Shown here: positions 20,686-31,400 of the stretch, piece by piece
Layout: every line of letters starts with the position of its first letter
Numbering within the stretch: the stretch's first letter is position 1
From: Acipenser ruthenus
Taxonomy: Eukaryota; Chordata; Actinopteri; Acipenseriformes; Acipenseridae
Direction of reading: 5' to 3'
Assembly (NCBI RefSeq): GCF_902713425.1
Contig: NC_081211.1
Coordinates: 17,113,936 to 17,177,935 of the forward strand
DNA length: 64,000 nt
The notes under the pieces: generated by a model
Told to the model about the DNA's origin: nothing
Databases searched by the model: none
What the model saw: the letters and a program-made list of their open reading frames with translations, nothing else
Program-made: the position numbers and the translations under genes

Positions 20686-22632
20686 ATGGCGTTCCGGCCA
20701 ACCCAGGAGACTAGGAGGCACAATGCGGTGCGCTTCACAAGGACCCAGCAAGAGGAAACGGAACCAGGACTGACGAGACTGGAGTTCAGCCGGACCATTC
20801 TTCAGAGGGGTATGGGTTTTTCCCCTTCTGACTTGAATTGTTTGGTGAAATTGCCAGGGCTTAAGGAAGTGTTTGAGGTCAGTTTTAGGAACCCCCAAAA
20901 GTTACAAGAAATGTGGTCCTTTTGGGGGGAGAATAAATATCTCGCTCCATACAAAGAATTTTGTGTGGATGCACTGACAGACAGAGAAATGAAAGTTGTT
21001 ACTGTCCAATTTTTCAATGAGGCTGTTAGCGACTATGATATTACAACATGGCTTAACCGCTATGGGAGGGTGTCATCAGAAGGGAGGAAAATTACAGATG
21101 AAGATGGGGTTTGGACAGGAGCCAGAAAGTGGCTGGTACGCCTTAATGTTGATCCATCGGGCATTGGAGGCGTCCGCCACATTCCAAACTCCATAGTGTT
21201 AGGGCCCAACAGAGGGCTGGTATTCTATAATGGGATGCCAAAACTCTGCAGGAAATGTGGGGAATTAGGACACCTGGCGGCCGCATGTACTGTAGTCAAG
21301 TGCAGGAACTGCGGCGCCCCCCACGAGACCAGCCACTGCAGAGAAGAGAGGCAGTGCAATTTGTGTGGAAAGAAGGGGCACCTGTTTAAGGACTGCCCCT
21401 CTTCCTATGCCAACATGGCCAGAGCCAGCAAGGCAAATACGAACAAGCCTAGGCCTGAGCAGGAAGAGGGAGCAAGTAACAAAGATCAGTCCACATCACC
21501 ACCAACAGTATCCAAGACCCAGACTCCAGCACCACCATCATCACCAGCACCCCCCTCACCCCCCCGCCCTCGAGACATGTCCCGTTTTACGAGGACCCCT
21601 TCCCCCAGCCCAGAGAGAGAGTACAACAGCTACTCCACTAGCTCCTCCAGTAGCTCCTCTGATGCAGAACACGAGGCAGGGAGGGAGCCCGGACCCAGCA
21701 GCGGCCCCCCCCTGAGTAGGGCCCTCTCAGCGCCAGCACTCCCCCTCGGCTCTCGTTATGACGCCATAAGGATTGAGTCCGTGGGGGAGGAAAGCGAAAG
21801 CGACAGTGAAAGTGAGAGTGAGAAGGAGGGGAAGGGAGTGAAGAACCATCAGAGGGTGGGGAAAAGAAAGGGTAGAGACGAGGGGGGGAAAAGAAAGAAG
21901 ATCAGGATCAAAGACAGCAAGTTGCAGGTGGCCCCTATAGATCCAAAACCAGCTAATGTCCACACAAAGTCCCCAGTCTTGCCCTCGCAGGCAGAGACGG
22001 AGGCGAGTGGGACGGCTACACTGCCGCCTAGTGGGCAGGTAGCAGCCAGCCAGGGCATCCCCAGCCAGCCTTCCCAGTCGTTGGCACAAACCCTAGCACA
22101 CCTCGCAGAAGAGGTGTTCACTAATGCACCGAGGGAGAGGTCGGGGTCAACACCTTCCCTGACCAGCAGTACCTCGGTAGCAATGACCCTCTTCAAGCGA
22201 AGGGCCTCCCTTCAAAGCATCCTTGACCCCCTCCCTTGTATGGGCAAAACCAGGGGCCCCCTAGAGGTCCTCCTAGATACAGCACTGGAGGACATGGGAA
22301 TACCCCTGGACGCGGTAAGCCAGAAGTCTGCTAACAGCTCCAATTCAACAGACGGTAACAGCCAAAGAATGCTGTCTGTCATAACCCCCCCCCAGGACAA
22401 AGCTGACCCACACGTTCCGAGGGGCCCTGAGCAAGTTCCACCAGACTTACCTTGTGGGGAGTTGAATAGCCCCAACAACTCCACGTACTGTGCATATAAA
22501 GACGGTGCCTTCTTGGACGAGGCAGCAGTGAGTACCTTCTCAGGGGTGATGGGAGTTGCAAATAAGCCCAAGCCCCCTCGAAGCAAGCGTAGAGCTAAGA
22601 GTAGGAAGAGTGTCCCGACCTCCCAATCATAG
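20686..22632 (+). CDS. LINE ORF1, CCHC protein (copy 2)
   Basis: A 648 aa frame with the same domain order as the copy 1 ORF1. It differs by a handful of residues, for example TQQEETE in place of NKQDETE near residue 20 and one Gln to His change in the basic region. The three knuckles are intact. Position 21712 inside this gene is the breakpoint from which the 5.84 kb tandem array begins. Confidence 0.92.
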   Translation: MAFRPTQETRRHNAVRFTRTQQEETEPGLTRLEFSRTILQRGMGFSPSDLNCLVKLPGLKEVFEVSFRNPQKLQEMWSFWGENKYLAPYKEFCVDALTDREMKVVTVQFFNEAVSDYDITTWLNRYGRVSSEGRKITDEDGVWTGARKWLVRLNVDPSGIGGVRHIPNSIVLGPNRGLVFYNGMPKLCRKCGELGHLAAACTVVKCRNCGAPHETSHCREERQCNLCGKKGHLFKDCPSSYANMARASKANTNKPRPEQEEGASNKDQSTSPPTVSKTQTPAPPSSPAPPSPPRPRDMSRFTRTPSPSPEREYNSYSTSSSSSSSDAEHEAGREPGPSSGPPLSRALSAPALPLGSRYDAIRIESVGEESESDSESESEKEGKGVKNHQRVGKRKGRDEGGKRKKIRIKDSKLQVAPIDPKPANVHTKSPVLPSQAETEASGTATLPPSGQVAASQGIPSQPSQSLAQTLAHLAEEVFTNAPRERSGSTPSLTSSTSVAMTLFKRRASLQSILDPLPCMGKTRGPLEVLLDTALEDMGIPLDAVSQKSANSSNSTDGNSQRMLSVITPPQDKADPHVPRGPEQVPPDLPCGELNSPNNSTYCAYKDGAFLDEAAVSTFSGVMGVANKPKPPRSKRRAKSRKSVPTSQS

Positions 22633-22637
22633 TCGCT

Positions 22638-25600
22638 ATGGGGTGGACGCAGCGACTCCTTTTCTTGTTAGCTACCCTGATGGCCCTGATATGTGTGTCT
22701 GTTAATGTCAGGAGCATCAGGGAGACACAAAAAAGATTTGATGTACTAAACTATCTAGCTAACTTGAAAGCAGATCTCATCTTTCTGCAGGAGTGTGGTA
22801 TTTCGTCGAGCCCTGATTATAGGGACCTGAAGGAGAGTTGGACCCTGGGGGACTCCTTCTGGTCGGGCTCCAACATAGCCAGAGCCGACGGAGTAGGTAT
22901 CCTGTTTAAAAACCCATTTATTACCTCCCGCAGCAGCAGGGAGGTAGAACCTGGTAGAATTCTGAGCGTGGATGTGACATACAACAACACTCCCCTCAGA
23001 CTGGTCAATGTCTACGCACCCACTAACCAAAACGAAAGAGTTCAATTTTTTCCACAGCTGCGTCCACTCCTGCTGGGGAACGTACCCGTCATCGTGTCAG
23101 GTGACTTCAATTGTGCTCTGAGGGACGTAGACCGGAGCAGGCCACGCAACGACCGCTCTAGTAGAGTTTTGTCCTCCGTAATATCTGATTTCTCCCTGTG
23201 TGATGCAGGTAAGGACCTGGTGCCTCCCTTTACCTGGGTGAGCTCATCTGGGACCTCCTTCTCCCGTATAGATCTCGTCCTGCATACCAGCTCCCTTACG
23301 AAGACGGCAGTAGACACCCAGGCCGTCTTCTTCTCTGACCATAGGCTCCTGCAGGTAACATTGCAGGTCCCTCAGACCTCCCAGATGGGGTCAGGGGTCT
23401 GGAAATTAAACACCTCCTTACTCGATGACCCCTCCATAGCTGCAGCCTATAAGAGCAGGCTTGTTGAGTGGACCACTTTGCGTGACCTATTCAACTCCCC
23501 TATAGAGTGGTGGGAGATGGTCAAAATGAGAACTAAGGGTTATTTCATAGCAGCAGGCAAGAGGAAAGCAAAAGAAAGGAGGGCCAAATATAAATACCTG
23601 AATGCTGCCCTCCAGCGTCTGAGCCTGCTTCAGCTTCGGGGGTTCCCTGTAAGCGACGAGATAGCCCAGACCAAGCTAGATCTTTCAGTGCTTTGTAGGG
23701 AGGAACAACGAAAGGTCATGCACAATGCAAAAGTGCAAAAAATGGAGGAAGACGAAAAGTGTACTCGCTTCTTCTTCCAGAAAACGAGGGAGAAGCGGCA
23801 CTTGATGTCCTCCATGCTCGACAGCAGGGGGAGGATAGTAGAGGATAGTGAGGGAGTGAAAAAAGTGGTAGAGAACTTCTATAGGGACCTGTATAACATC
23901 AAAGCTACAGATGACACCCTGATAGAGTGGTTCCTGAGCCAGTTGGAGCCTGACTCAGTGCGGGACGAGGAGGAGGAGGAGAAGGACCCAGAACTCACGC
24001 TGGAGGAGCTCACCCAGGCGGTTAAGACCATGAACACCGGTAAGACGCCAGGTCCAGATGGCATCCCGGGTGAGTATTACCATCTTTTTTGGGACACGCT
24101 AAAAGTCCATTTAGCGGAGGTCTACAGAGCGGTCTACAGGGAGAAGCGGTTGGGCCCTTCTATGCGGGAGAGTGTAATTACTCTCCTTCATAAGAAAGGG
24201 GAAGTTAAAGATCTACGGAATTGGCGCCCAATCAGCCTCCTTTGCGTGGATTACAAGATACTAGCCAAAGCTCTGATGCTCCGGCTACAAGTACACCTCC
24301 CTTTGGTCATTGGCCCTGACCAGGCTTGTGGCGTCCCAGGGAGGTCCATCACGGATATTTTAATGTTAACAAGGGACATTCTGGCTTATTCTAGAGAACG
24401 GAACCATCCCCTCTGCCTGTTCAACCTTGACCAGGAGAAGGCGTTCGATAGGGTAAGCCATGAATATATGTACAAAGTGATGGACCAGATGAAATTCGCT
24501 CCTGGACTTAGGGAGTGGGTTAAAACCATATATACAAACATTAGTACCCGAGTCTTGGTGAACAGGCACCTGACTGGTAAAATATCTATCCAGTCAGGGG
24601 TCAGACAGGGTTGCCCACTATCCCCACTGCTATATGTCGTGTGCATTGAACCCCTCCTGCAGGCAATTCGTAGGGATACCAATATAACTGGTTTCCAGCT
24701 GCCTGGATCCAACGGGGTCCAGGTCAAAACAACAGCATATATGGACGATGTGTCACTCATTTGCACCAACACATCGTCGGTACCTCGGATTAGTAATATC
24801 CTTGAGAAGTACTGCACGGCGACCGGGGCAGTGATTAATAAGTCCAAGAGCGAAGTCTACGTGTCTAAAAATTGGCAGGTAGATAGGGAACTGTCGGACA
24901 TGTACCCTGTCAAAAAGGACAAAATCAAGATTCTGGGCCTCATTTTCGAGAACAATAGCTCGGGGGCCCAGAGCTGGACGGCGGCCATTAACCAGGTCCG
25001 TAAAAAGATTGGCGGATGGAGCACAAGATCCTTAACAATGACGGGTAGAGTATTAATAACCAAGTCTATACTGTTCCCCATCCTCTCTTATGTAGGAAAA
25101 ATCTTTCCCCCAGACAGGACCACCAAAAAAGTGGTGGACCGCATTATCCACCGCTTTATCTGGGGCAGCAAGATGGAGAGGGTAAAGCGAGCCACCCTGA
25201 GTAAAGCCGACAAGAAGGGAGGTAAGGGGGTCCCGGACGTTGTGCAGCTCACCCGAGTGCAGGGGCTCACGCAAACTATCAAGAACATCCAGGCCCTGGA
25301 CAGGAAGGTATGTTACATGAATCGTTTCTATTTTGCCACCTGTCTCAGGGCCTTGGGCCTCTGCACTATTGATAACACCGTGCCGTACTCCTGGGACCCC
25401 CCATTGTATTATAGAACCTTAAGGGACACTATATATAAATTGGGCTTAGATAAAGCAAAATTGGCCTCCTGGGAATACAAGGCTGTAACTAAATATCTTG
25501 CCGGTTCCCAGGAAATTGAAAAAGTAGCTACTTTCTCCCTCACCCAAAGCCAAAAAATCTGGGAGAATGTGTCTCACAGCTGCCTCAGTAATGTCCAGAA

Positions 25601-26081
25601 GGATATAGCATGGAACACCGTCCACAGTGCACTCCCCACTCGAGCGTTCATGTTCAGGAGGGGACTAGCCCAAGTAGAAACATGCCCCTATGCAAAGTGC
25701 CGCAAGAGAGAAACACCAGCCCATATCTTCTGGGAGTGTGATGTGGCTGGCAGTGTCTGGCTCTCTGTCTCTGTCTTCCTAAACAGGTTTGCTGACACGG
25801 CCAAGATGACCGCTGAGACTGTGCTCTATGGGCCTGCGGGAGGAATCACTACCAGCACAGCTAAGTGCGTTTGGCGTGTCATCAATGTTGTCAAGCAGAT
25901 CCTGTGGGAAGGCCGTAACGTCTGTGTCTATCACAAGCAGGAGCTAGACACTATCACCACGACCAGAAGGGCACAAACTCTTATCAAGGACTTTGTAATT
26001 CTGGACATCCGGACCCTCGGGAAGGACAAGGCCTGCGCGGAGTGGAGGATCGCCGGACTTCAGGACGTGAAGATGGAATAA
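22638..26081 (+). CDS. LINE ORF2, endonuclease-reverse transcriptase (copy 2)
   Basis: A 1147 aa frame with all endonuclease and RT motifs preserved, including YMDD. Diagnostic differences from copy 1 are Glu for Asp at residue 444 and Thr for Asp at residue 1071, both shared with copy 5. It starts 5 nt after the ORF1 stop. Together with an intact ORF1 and most of the 5' UTR, it is the second candidate active copy in the window. Confidence 0.94.
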   Translation: MGWTQRLLFLLATLMALICVSVNVRSIRETQKRFDVLNYLANLKADLIFLQECGISSSPDYRDLKESWTLGDSFWSGSNIARADGVGILFKNPFITSRSSREVEPGRILSVDVTYNNTPLRLVNVYAPTNQNERVQFFPQLRPLLLGNVPVIVSGDFNCALRDVDRSRPRNDRSSRVLSSVISDFSLCDAGKDLVPPFTWVSSSGTSFSRIDLVLHTSSLTKTAVDTQAVFFSDHRLLQVTLQVPQTSQMGSGVWKLNTSLLDDPSIAAAYKSRLVEWTTLRDLFNSPIEWWEMVKMRTKGYFIAAGKRKAKERRAKYKYLNAALQRLSLLQLRGFPVSDEIAQTKLDLSVLCREEQRKVMHNAKVQKMEEDEKCTRFFFQKTREKRHLMSSMLDSRGRIVEDSEGVKKVVENFYRDLYNIKATDDTLIEWFLSQLEPDSVRDEEEEEKDPELTLEELTQAVKTMNTGKTPGPDGIPGEYYHLFWDTLKVHLAEVYRAVYREKRLGPSMRESVITLLHKKGEVKDLRNWRPISLLCVDYKILAKALMLRLQVHLPLVIGPDQACGVPGRSITDILMLTRDILAYSRERNHPLCLFNLDQEKAFDRVSHEYMYKVMDQMKFAPGLREWVKTIYTNISTRVLVNRHLTGKISIQSGVRQGCPLSPLLYVVCIEPLLQAIRRDTNITGFQLPGSNGVQVKTTAYMDDVSLICTNTSSVPRISNILEKYCTATGAVINKSKSEVYVSKNWQVDRELSDMYPVKKDKIKILGLIFENNSSGAQSWTAAINQVRKKIGGWSTRSLTMTGRVLITKSILFPILSYVGKIFPPDRTTKKVVDRIIHRFIWGSKMERVKRATLSKADKKGGKGVPDVVQLTRVQGLTQTIKNIQALDRKVCYMNRFYFATCLRALGLCTIDNTVPYSWDPPLYYRTLRDTIYKLGLDKAKLASWEYKAVTKYLAGSQEIEKVATFSLTQSQKIWENVSHSCLSNVQKDIAWNTVHSALPTRAFMFRRGLAQVETCPYAKCRKRETPAHIFWECDVAGSVWLSVSVFLNRFADTAKMTAETVLYGPAGGITTSTAKCVWRVINVVKQILWEGRNVCVYHKQELDTITTTRRAQTLIKDFVILDIRTLGKDKACAEWRIAGLQDVKME

Positions 26082-26737
26082 AGGAAAAAACTGGAACCGC
26101 TAGCTCCTAGGAGCGGGACTACGGGGCACCGCTAAGCCTTTTATTTATTTTGTCATGCCAGCATTCCGCCCTTTTTAGCTGGCATGACCGTTTTTGAACG
26201 GTGCCCTGGTTTTATGTAGTCTTTTTGTTTCAGTTTTATGGACTTTTATTTGATTTATGTTGAATGTTTTATTTGATTTTGTTTTGTTTTGTTTTATGTA
26301 TCTTTAAGATTTTTAATGTAAACTATTAAAAGTTACATTTTAAGTGTTTTAAAATTTTAGAATTTTAACTCACTGTTCCACACACTGTCCCTTTTCCCCT
26401 GTCCCTGTTTTAGTAATATAGTTTTATGTTCACTTTTGAACTTTTAGAGAGCACTCCCCGGCCCTCACAAGCACTGGTTTTTTATAGATGGTTCTTTTTT
26501 TCCAGTCACTTTTAAAACAGCACAGGTTTTTTTCATGTTGATTTTAATCTGTGTCTGTTTTAACCATGTACAAAGCACAATTGTCTTGGTGTTTTTAAAT
26601 GTATTTTAAATGCTTTTAAAACAAAATGTATGTCTGTATGCATGAATGTCATCTTTAAAAGAAATGTAAAATGAATGAAAAAACGAATGGGTGTAAATGT
26701 AAAAAAATGTAAAATCTCAATAAAAGAGTATTTTACT

Positions 26738-26807
26738 AAAGATTTCCGTGGAGAGGAACATTTATGAGTTTCAACTAATTTTTTGATGCCCTGCTTTGGC
26801 GGGGCTT
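26738..26807 (+). pseudogene. U5 snRNA 3' half (3' junction of LINE copy 2)
   Basis: It begins AAAGATTTCCGTGG directly after the TTTTACT shared by LINE end and loop I. It has the full Sm site, 3' hairpin and 3' box, followed by the usual U5 flank. Paired with the U5 5' half at 13421-13453, it closes the target site around copies 1 and 2. Confidence 0.93.
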
Positions 26808-26962
26808 CCTTGTGTTGTAAAATAATAGAATTGCAGTGTGTAGTGTTGGTATGATAAATGGGCGTGCTATTCAAAGTAACATTTGTTACAGACTGCAGTC
26901 TTCTTGATCACACTAAGAAAGTGGGTGTCTTAGTTGTGTATGTATAGTAGAACCGGTTGTAC

Positions 26963-27538
26963 TATACACCGCTAAGCCTTTTATTTATTTTGTCATGCCA
27001 GCATTCCGCCCCTTTTAGCTGGCATGACCGTTTTTGAACGGTGCCCTGGTTTTATGTAGTCTTTTTGTTTCAGTTTTATGGACTCTCTTGTTTTTGATTT
27101 ATTTTGAATGTTTTATTTGGTTTTGTTTTGTATTTACGTATCTAAAAGATTTTTAATGTCAACTATTAAAAGTTACATTTTAAGTATTTTAAAATTTTAG
27201 AATGTCCCCTGTCCCTGTTTTAGATCTAGGTTTATGTTCACTTTTTTAGAGAGCACTCCCCGGCCCTCACAAGCACTGGTTTTTTATAGATGGTTCTTTT
27301 TTTCCAGTCACTTTTAAAACAGCACAGGTTTTTTTCATGTTGATTTTAATCTGTGTCTGTTTTAACCATGTACAAAGCACAATTGTCTTGGTGTTTTTAA
27401 ATGTATTTTAAATGCTTTTAAAACAAAATGTATGTCTGTATGCATGAATGTCATCTTTAAAAGAAATGTAAAATGAATGAAAAAACGAATGGGTGTAAAT
27501 GTAAAAAATGTAAAATCTCAATAAAAGAGTATTTTACT
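26963..27538 (+). mobile_element. LINE 3' tail fragment (solo tail 3)
   Basis: The tail starts at the same U5-flank junction as solo tail 1 and ends TTTTACT. It has a deletion relative to solo tail 1 around 27198 (the AATTTTAACTCACTG part is missing). The next 9 bases are U5, then the 5'-truncated copy 3 begins. Confidence 0.9.
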
Positions 27539-27554
27539 AAAGATTTCTGGCGCT

Positions 27555-28473
27555 GAGTAGGGCCCTCTCAGCGCCAGCACTCCCCCTCGGCTCTCGTTAT
27601 GACGCCATAAGGATTGAGTCCGTGGGGGAGGAAAGCGAAAGCGACAGTGAAAGTGAGAGTGAGAAGGAGGGGAAGGGAGTGAAGAACCAGCAGAGGGTGG
27701 GGAAAAGAAAGGGTAGAGACGAGGGGGGGAAAAGAAAGAAGATCAGGATCAAAGACAGCAAGTTGCAGGTGGCCCCCATAGATCCAAAACCAGCTAATGT
27801 CCACACAAAGTCCCCAGTCTTGCCCTCGCAGGCAGAGACGGAGGCGAGTGGGACGGCTACACTGCCGCCTAGTGGGCAGGTAGCAGCCAGCCAGGGCATC
27901 CCCAGCCAGCCTTCCCAGTCGTTGGCACAAACCCTAGCACACCTCGCAGAAGAGGTGTTCACTAATGCACCGAGGGAGAGGTCGGGGTCAACACCTTCCC
28001 TGACCAGCAGTACCTCGGTAGCAATGACCCTCTTCAAGCGAAGGGCCTCCCTTCAAAGCATCCTTGACCCCCTCCCTTGTATGGGCAAAACCAGGGGCCC
28101 CCTAGAGGTCCTCCTAGATACAGCACTGGAGGACATGGGAATACCCCTGGACGCGGTAAGCCAGAAGTCTGCTAACAGCTCCAATTCAACAGACGGTAAC
28201 AGCCAAAGAATGCTGTCTGTCATAACCCCCCCCCAGGACAAAGCTGACCCACACGTTCCGAGGGGCCCTGAGCAAGTTCCACCAGACTTACCTTGTGGGG
28301 AGTTGAATAGCCCCAACAACTCCACGTACTGTGCATATAAAGACGGTGCCCTCTTGGACGAGGCAGCAGTGAGTACCTTCTCAGGGGTGATGGGAGTTGC
28401 AAATAAGCCCAAGCCCCCTCGAAGCAAGCGTAGAGCTAAGAGTAGGAAGAGTGTCCCGACCTCCCAATCATAG
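27555..28473 (+). pseudogene. LINE ORF1, C-terminal fragment (copy 3)
   Basis: An open C-terminal part of ORF1 (Ser/Glu acidic stretch, basic segment, C-terminal tail) without the zinc knuckles and without an ATG start in the usual place. One Phe to Leu change (GALLDEAA) separates it from the other copies. Confidence 0.88.
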
Positions 28474-28478
28474 TCGCT

Positions 28479-31400
28479 ATGGGGTGGACGCAGCGACTCC
28501 TTTTCTTGTTAGCTACCCTGATGGCCCTGATATGTGTGTCTGTTAATGTCAGGAGCATCAGGGAGACACAAAAAAGATTTGATGTACTAAACTATCTAGC
28601 TAACTTGAAAGCAGATCTCATCTTTCTGCAGGAGTGTGGTATTTCGTCGAGCCCTGATTATAGGGACCTGAAGGAGAGTTGGACCCTGGGGGACTCCTTC
28701 TGGTCGGGCTCCAACATAGCCAGAGCCGACGGAGTAGGTATCCTGTTTAAAAACCCATTTATTACCTCCCGCAGCAGCAGGGAGGTAGAACCTGGTAGAA
28801 TTCTGAGCGTGGATGTGACATACAACAACACTCCCCTCAGACTGGTCAATGTCTACGCACCCACTAACCAAAACGAAAGAGTTCAATTTTTTCCACAGCT
28901 GCGTCCACTCCTGCTGGGGAACGTACCCGTCATCGTGTCAGGTGACTTCAATTGTGCTCTGAGGGACGTAGACCGGAGCAGGCCACGCAACGACCGCTCT
29001 AGTAGAGTTTTGTCCTCCGTAATATCTGATTTCTCCCTGTGTGATGCAGGTAAGGACCTGGTGCCTCCCTTTACCTGGGTGAGCTCATCTGGGACCTCCT
29101 TCTCCCGTATAGATCTCGTCCTGCATACCAGCTCCCTTACGAAGACGGCAGTAGACACCCAGGCCGTCTTCTTCTCTGACCATAGGCTCCTGCAGGTAAC
29201 ATTGCAGGTCCCTCAGACCTCCCAGATGGGGTCAGGGGTCTGGAAATTAAACACCTCCTTACTCGATGACCCCTCCATAGCTGCAGCCTATAAGAGCAGG
29301 CTTGTTGAGTGGACCACTTTGCGTGACCTATTCAACTCCCCTATAGAGTGGTGGGAGATGGTCAAAATGAGAACTAAGGGTTATTTCATAGCAGCAGGCA
29401 AGAGGAAAGCAAAAGAAAGGAGGGCCAAATATAAATACCTGAATGCTGCCCTCCAGCGTCTGAGCCTGCTTCAGCTTCGGGGGTTCCCTGTAAGCGACGA
29501 GATAGCCCAGACCAAGCTAGATCTTTCAGTGCTTTGTAGGGAGGAACAACGAAAGGTCATGCACAATGCAAAAGTGCAAAAAATGGAGGAAGACGAAAAG
29601 TGTACTCGCTTCTTCTTCCAGAAAACGAGGGAGAAGCGGCACTTGATGTCCTCCATGCTCGACAGCAGGGGGAGGATAGTAGAGGATAGTGAGGGAGTGA
29701 AAAAAGTGGTAGAGAACTTCTATAGGGACCTGTATAACATTAAAGCTACAGATGACACCCTGATAGAGTGGTTCCTGAGCCAGTTGGAGCCTGACTCAGT
29801 GCGGGACGACGAGGAGGAGGAGAAGGACCCAGAACTCACGCTGGAGGAGCTCACCCAGGCGGTTAAGACCATGAACACCGGTAAGACGCCAGGTCCAGAT
29901 GGCATCCCGGGTGAGTATTACCATCTTTTTTGGGACACGCTAAAAGTCCATTTAGCGGAGGTCTACAGAGCGGTCTACAGGGAGAAGCGGTTGGGCCCTT
30001 CTATGCGGGAGAGTGTAATTACTCTCCTTCATAAGAAAGGGGAAGTTAAAGATCTACGGAATTGGCGCCCAATCAGCCTCCTTTGCGTGGATTACAAGAT
30101 ACTAGCCAAAGCTCTGATGCTCCGGCTACAAGTACACCTCCCTTTGGTCATTGGCCCTGACCAGGCTTGTGGCGTCCCAGGGAGGTCCATCACGGATATT
30201 TTAATGTTAACAAGGGACATTCTGGCTTATTCTAGAGAACGGAACCATCCCCTCTGCCTGTTCAACCTTGACCAGGAGAAGGCGTTCGATAGGGTAAGCC
30301 ATGAATATATGTACAAAGTGATGGACCAGATGAAATTCGCTCCTGGACTTAGGGAGTGGGTTAAAACCATATATACAAACATTAGTACCCGAGTCTTGGT
30401 GAACAGGCACCTGACTGGTAAAATATCTATCCAGTCAGGGGTCAGACAGGGTTGCCCACTATCCCCACTGCTATATGTCGTGTGCATTGAACCCCTCCTG
30501 CAGGCAATTCGTAGGGATACCAATATAACTGGTTTCCAGCTGCCTGGATCCAACGGGGTCCAGGTCAAAACAACAGCATATATGGACGATGTGTCACTCA
30601 TTTGCACCAACACATCGTCGGTACCTCGGATTAGTAATATCCTTGAGAAGTACTGCACGGCGACCGGGGCAGTGATTAATAAGTCCAAGAGCGAAGTCTA
30701 CGTGTCTAAAAATTGGCAGGTAGATAGGGAACTGTCGGACATGTACCCTGTCAAAAAGGACAAAATCAAGATTCTGGGCCTCATTTTCGAGAACAATAGC
30801 TCGGGGGCCCAGAGCTGGACGGCGGCCATTAACCAGGTCCGTAAAAAGATTGGCGGATGGAGCACAAGATCCTTAACAATGACGGGTAGAGTATTAATAA
30901 CCAAGTCTATACTGTTCCCCATCCTCTCTTATGTAGGAAAAATCTTTCCCCCAGACAGGACCACCAAAAAAGTGGTGGACCGCATTATCCACCGCTTTAT
31001 CTGGGGCAGCAAGATGGAGAGGGTAAAGCGAGCCACCCTGAGTAAAGCCGACAAGAAGGGAGGTAAGGGGGTCCCGGACGTTGTGCAGCTCACCCGAGTG
31101 CAGGGGCTCACGCAAACTATCAAGAACATCCAGGCCCTGGACAGGAAGGTATGTTACATGAATCGTTTCTATTTTGCCACCTGTCTCAGGGCCTTGGGCC
31201 TCTGCACTATTGATAACACCGTGCCGTACTCCTGGGACCCCCCATTGTATTATAGAACCTTAAGGGACACTATATATAAATTGGGCTTAGATAAAGCAAA
31301 ATTGGCCTCCTGGGAATACAAGGCTGTAACTAAATATCTTGCCGGTTCCCAGGAAATTGAAAAAGTAGCTACTTTCTCCCTCACCCAAAGCCAAAAAATC

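Larger units (their letters stand above)
20191..26737 (+). mobile_element. Tx1-like LINE, copy 2, stacked onto copy 1
   Basis: It begins within the 5' UTR at GACTGTTGAGAGCAG (matching about 13649 of copy 1), directly after the 3' end of copy 1. It ends with TTTTACT at 26731-26737, joined to a U5 3' half. Only about 195 bases of 5' UTR are missing. Both ORFs are open. The arrangement fits insertion into the same U5 site after copy 1, with a 7 bp duplication of TTTTACT. Confidence 0.92.
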
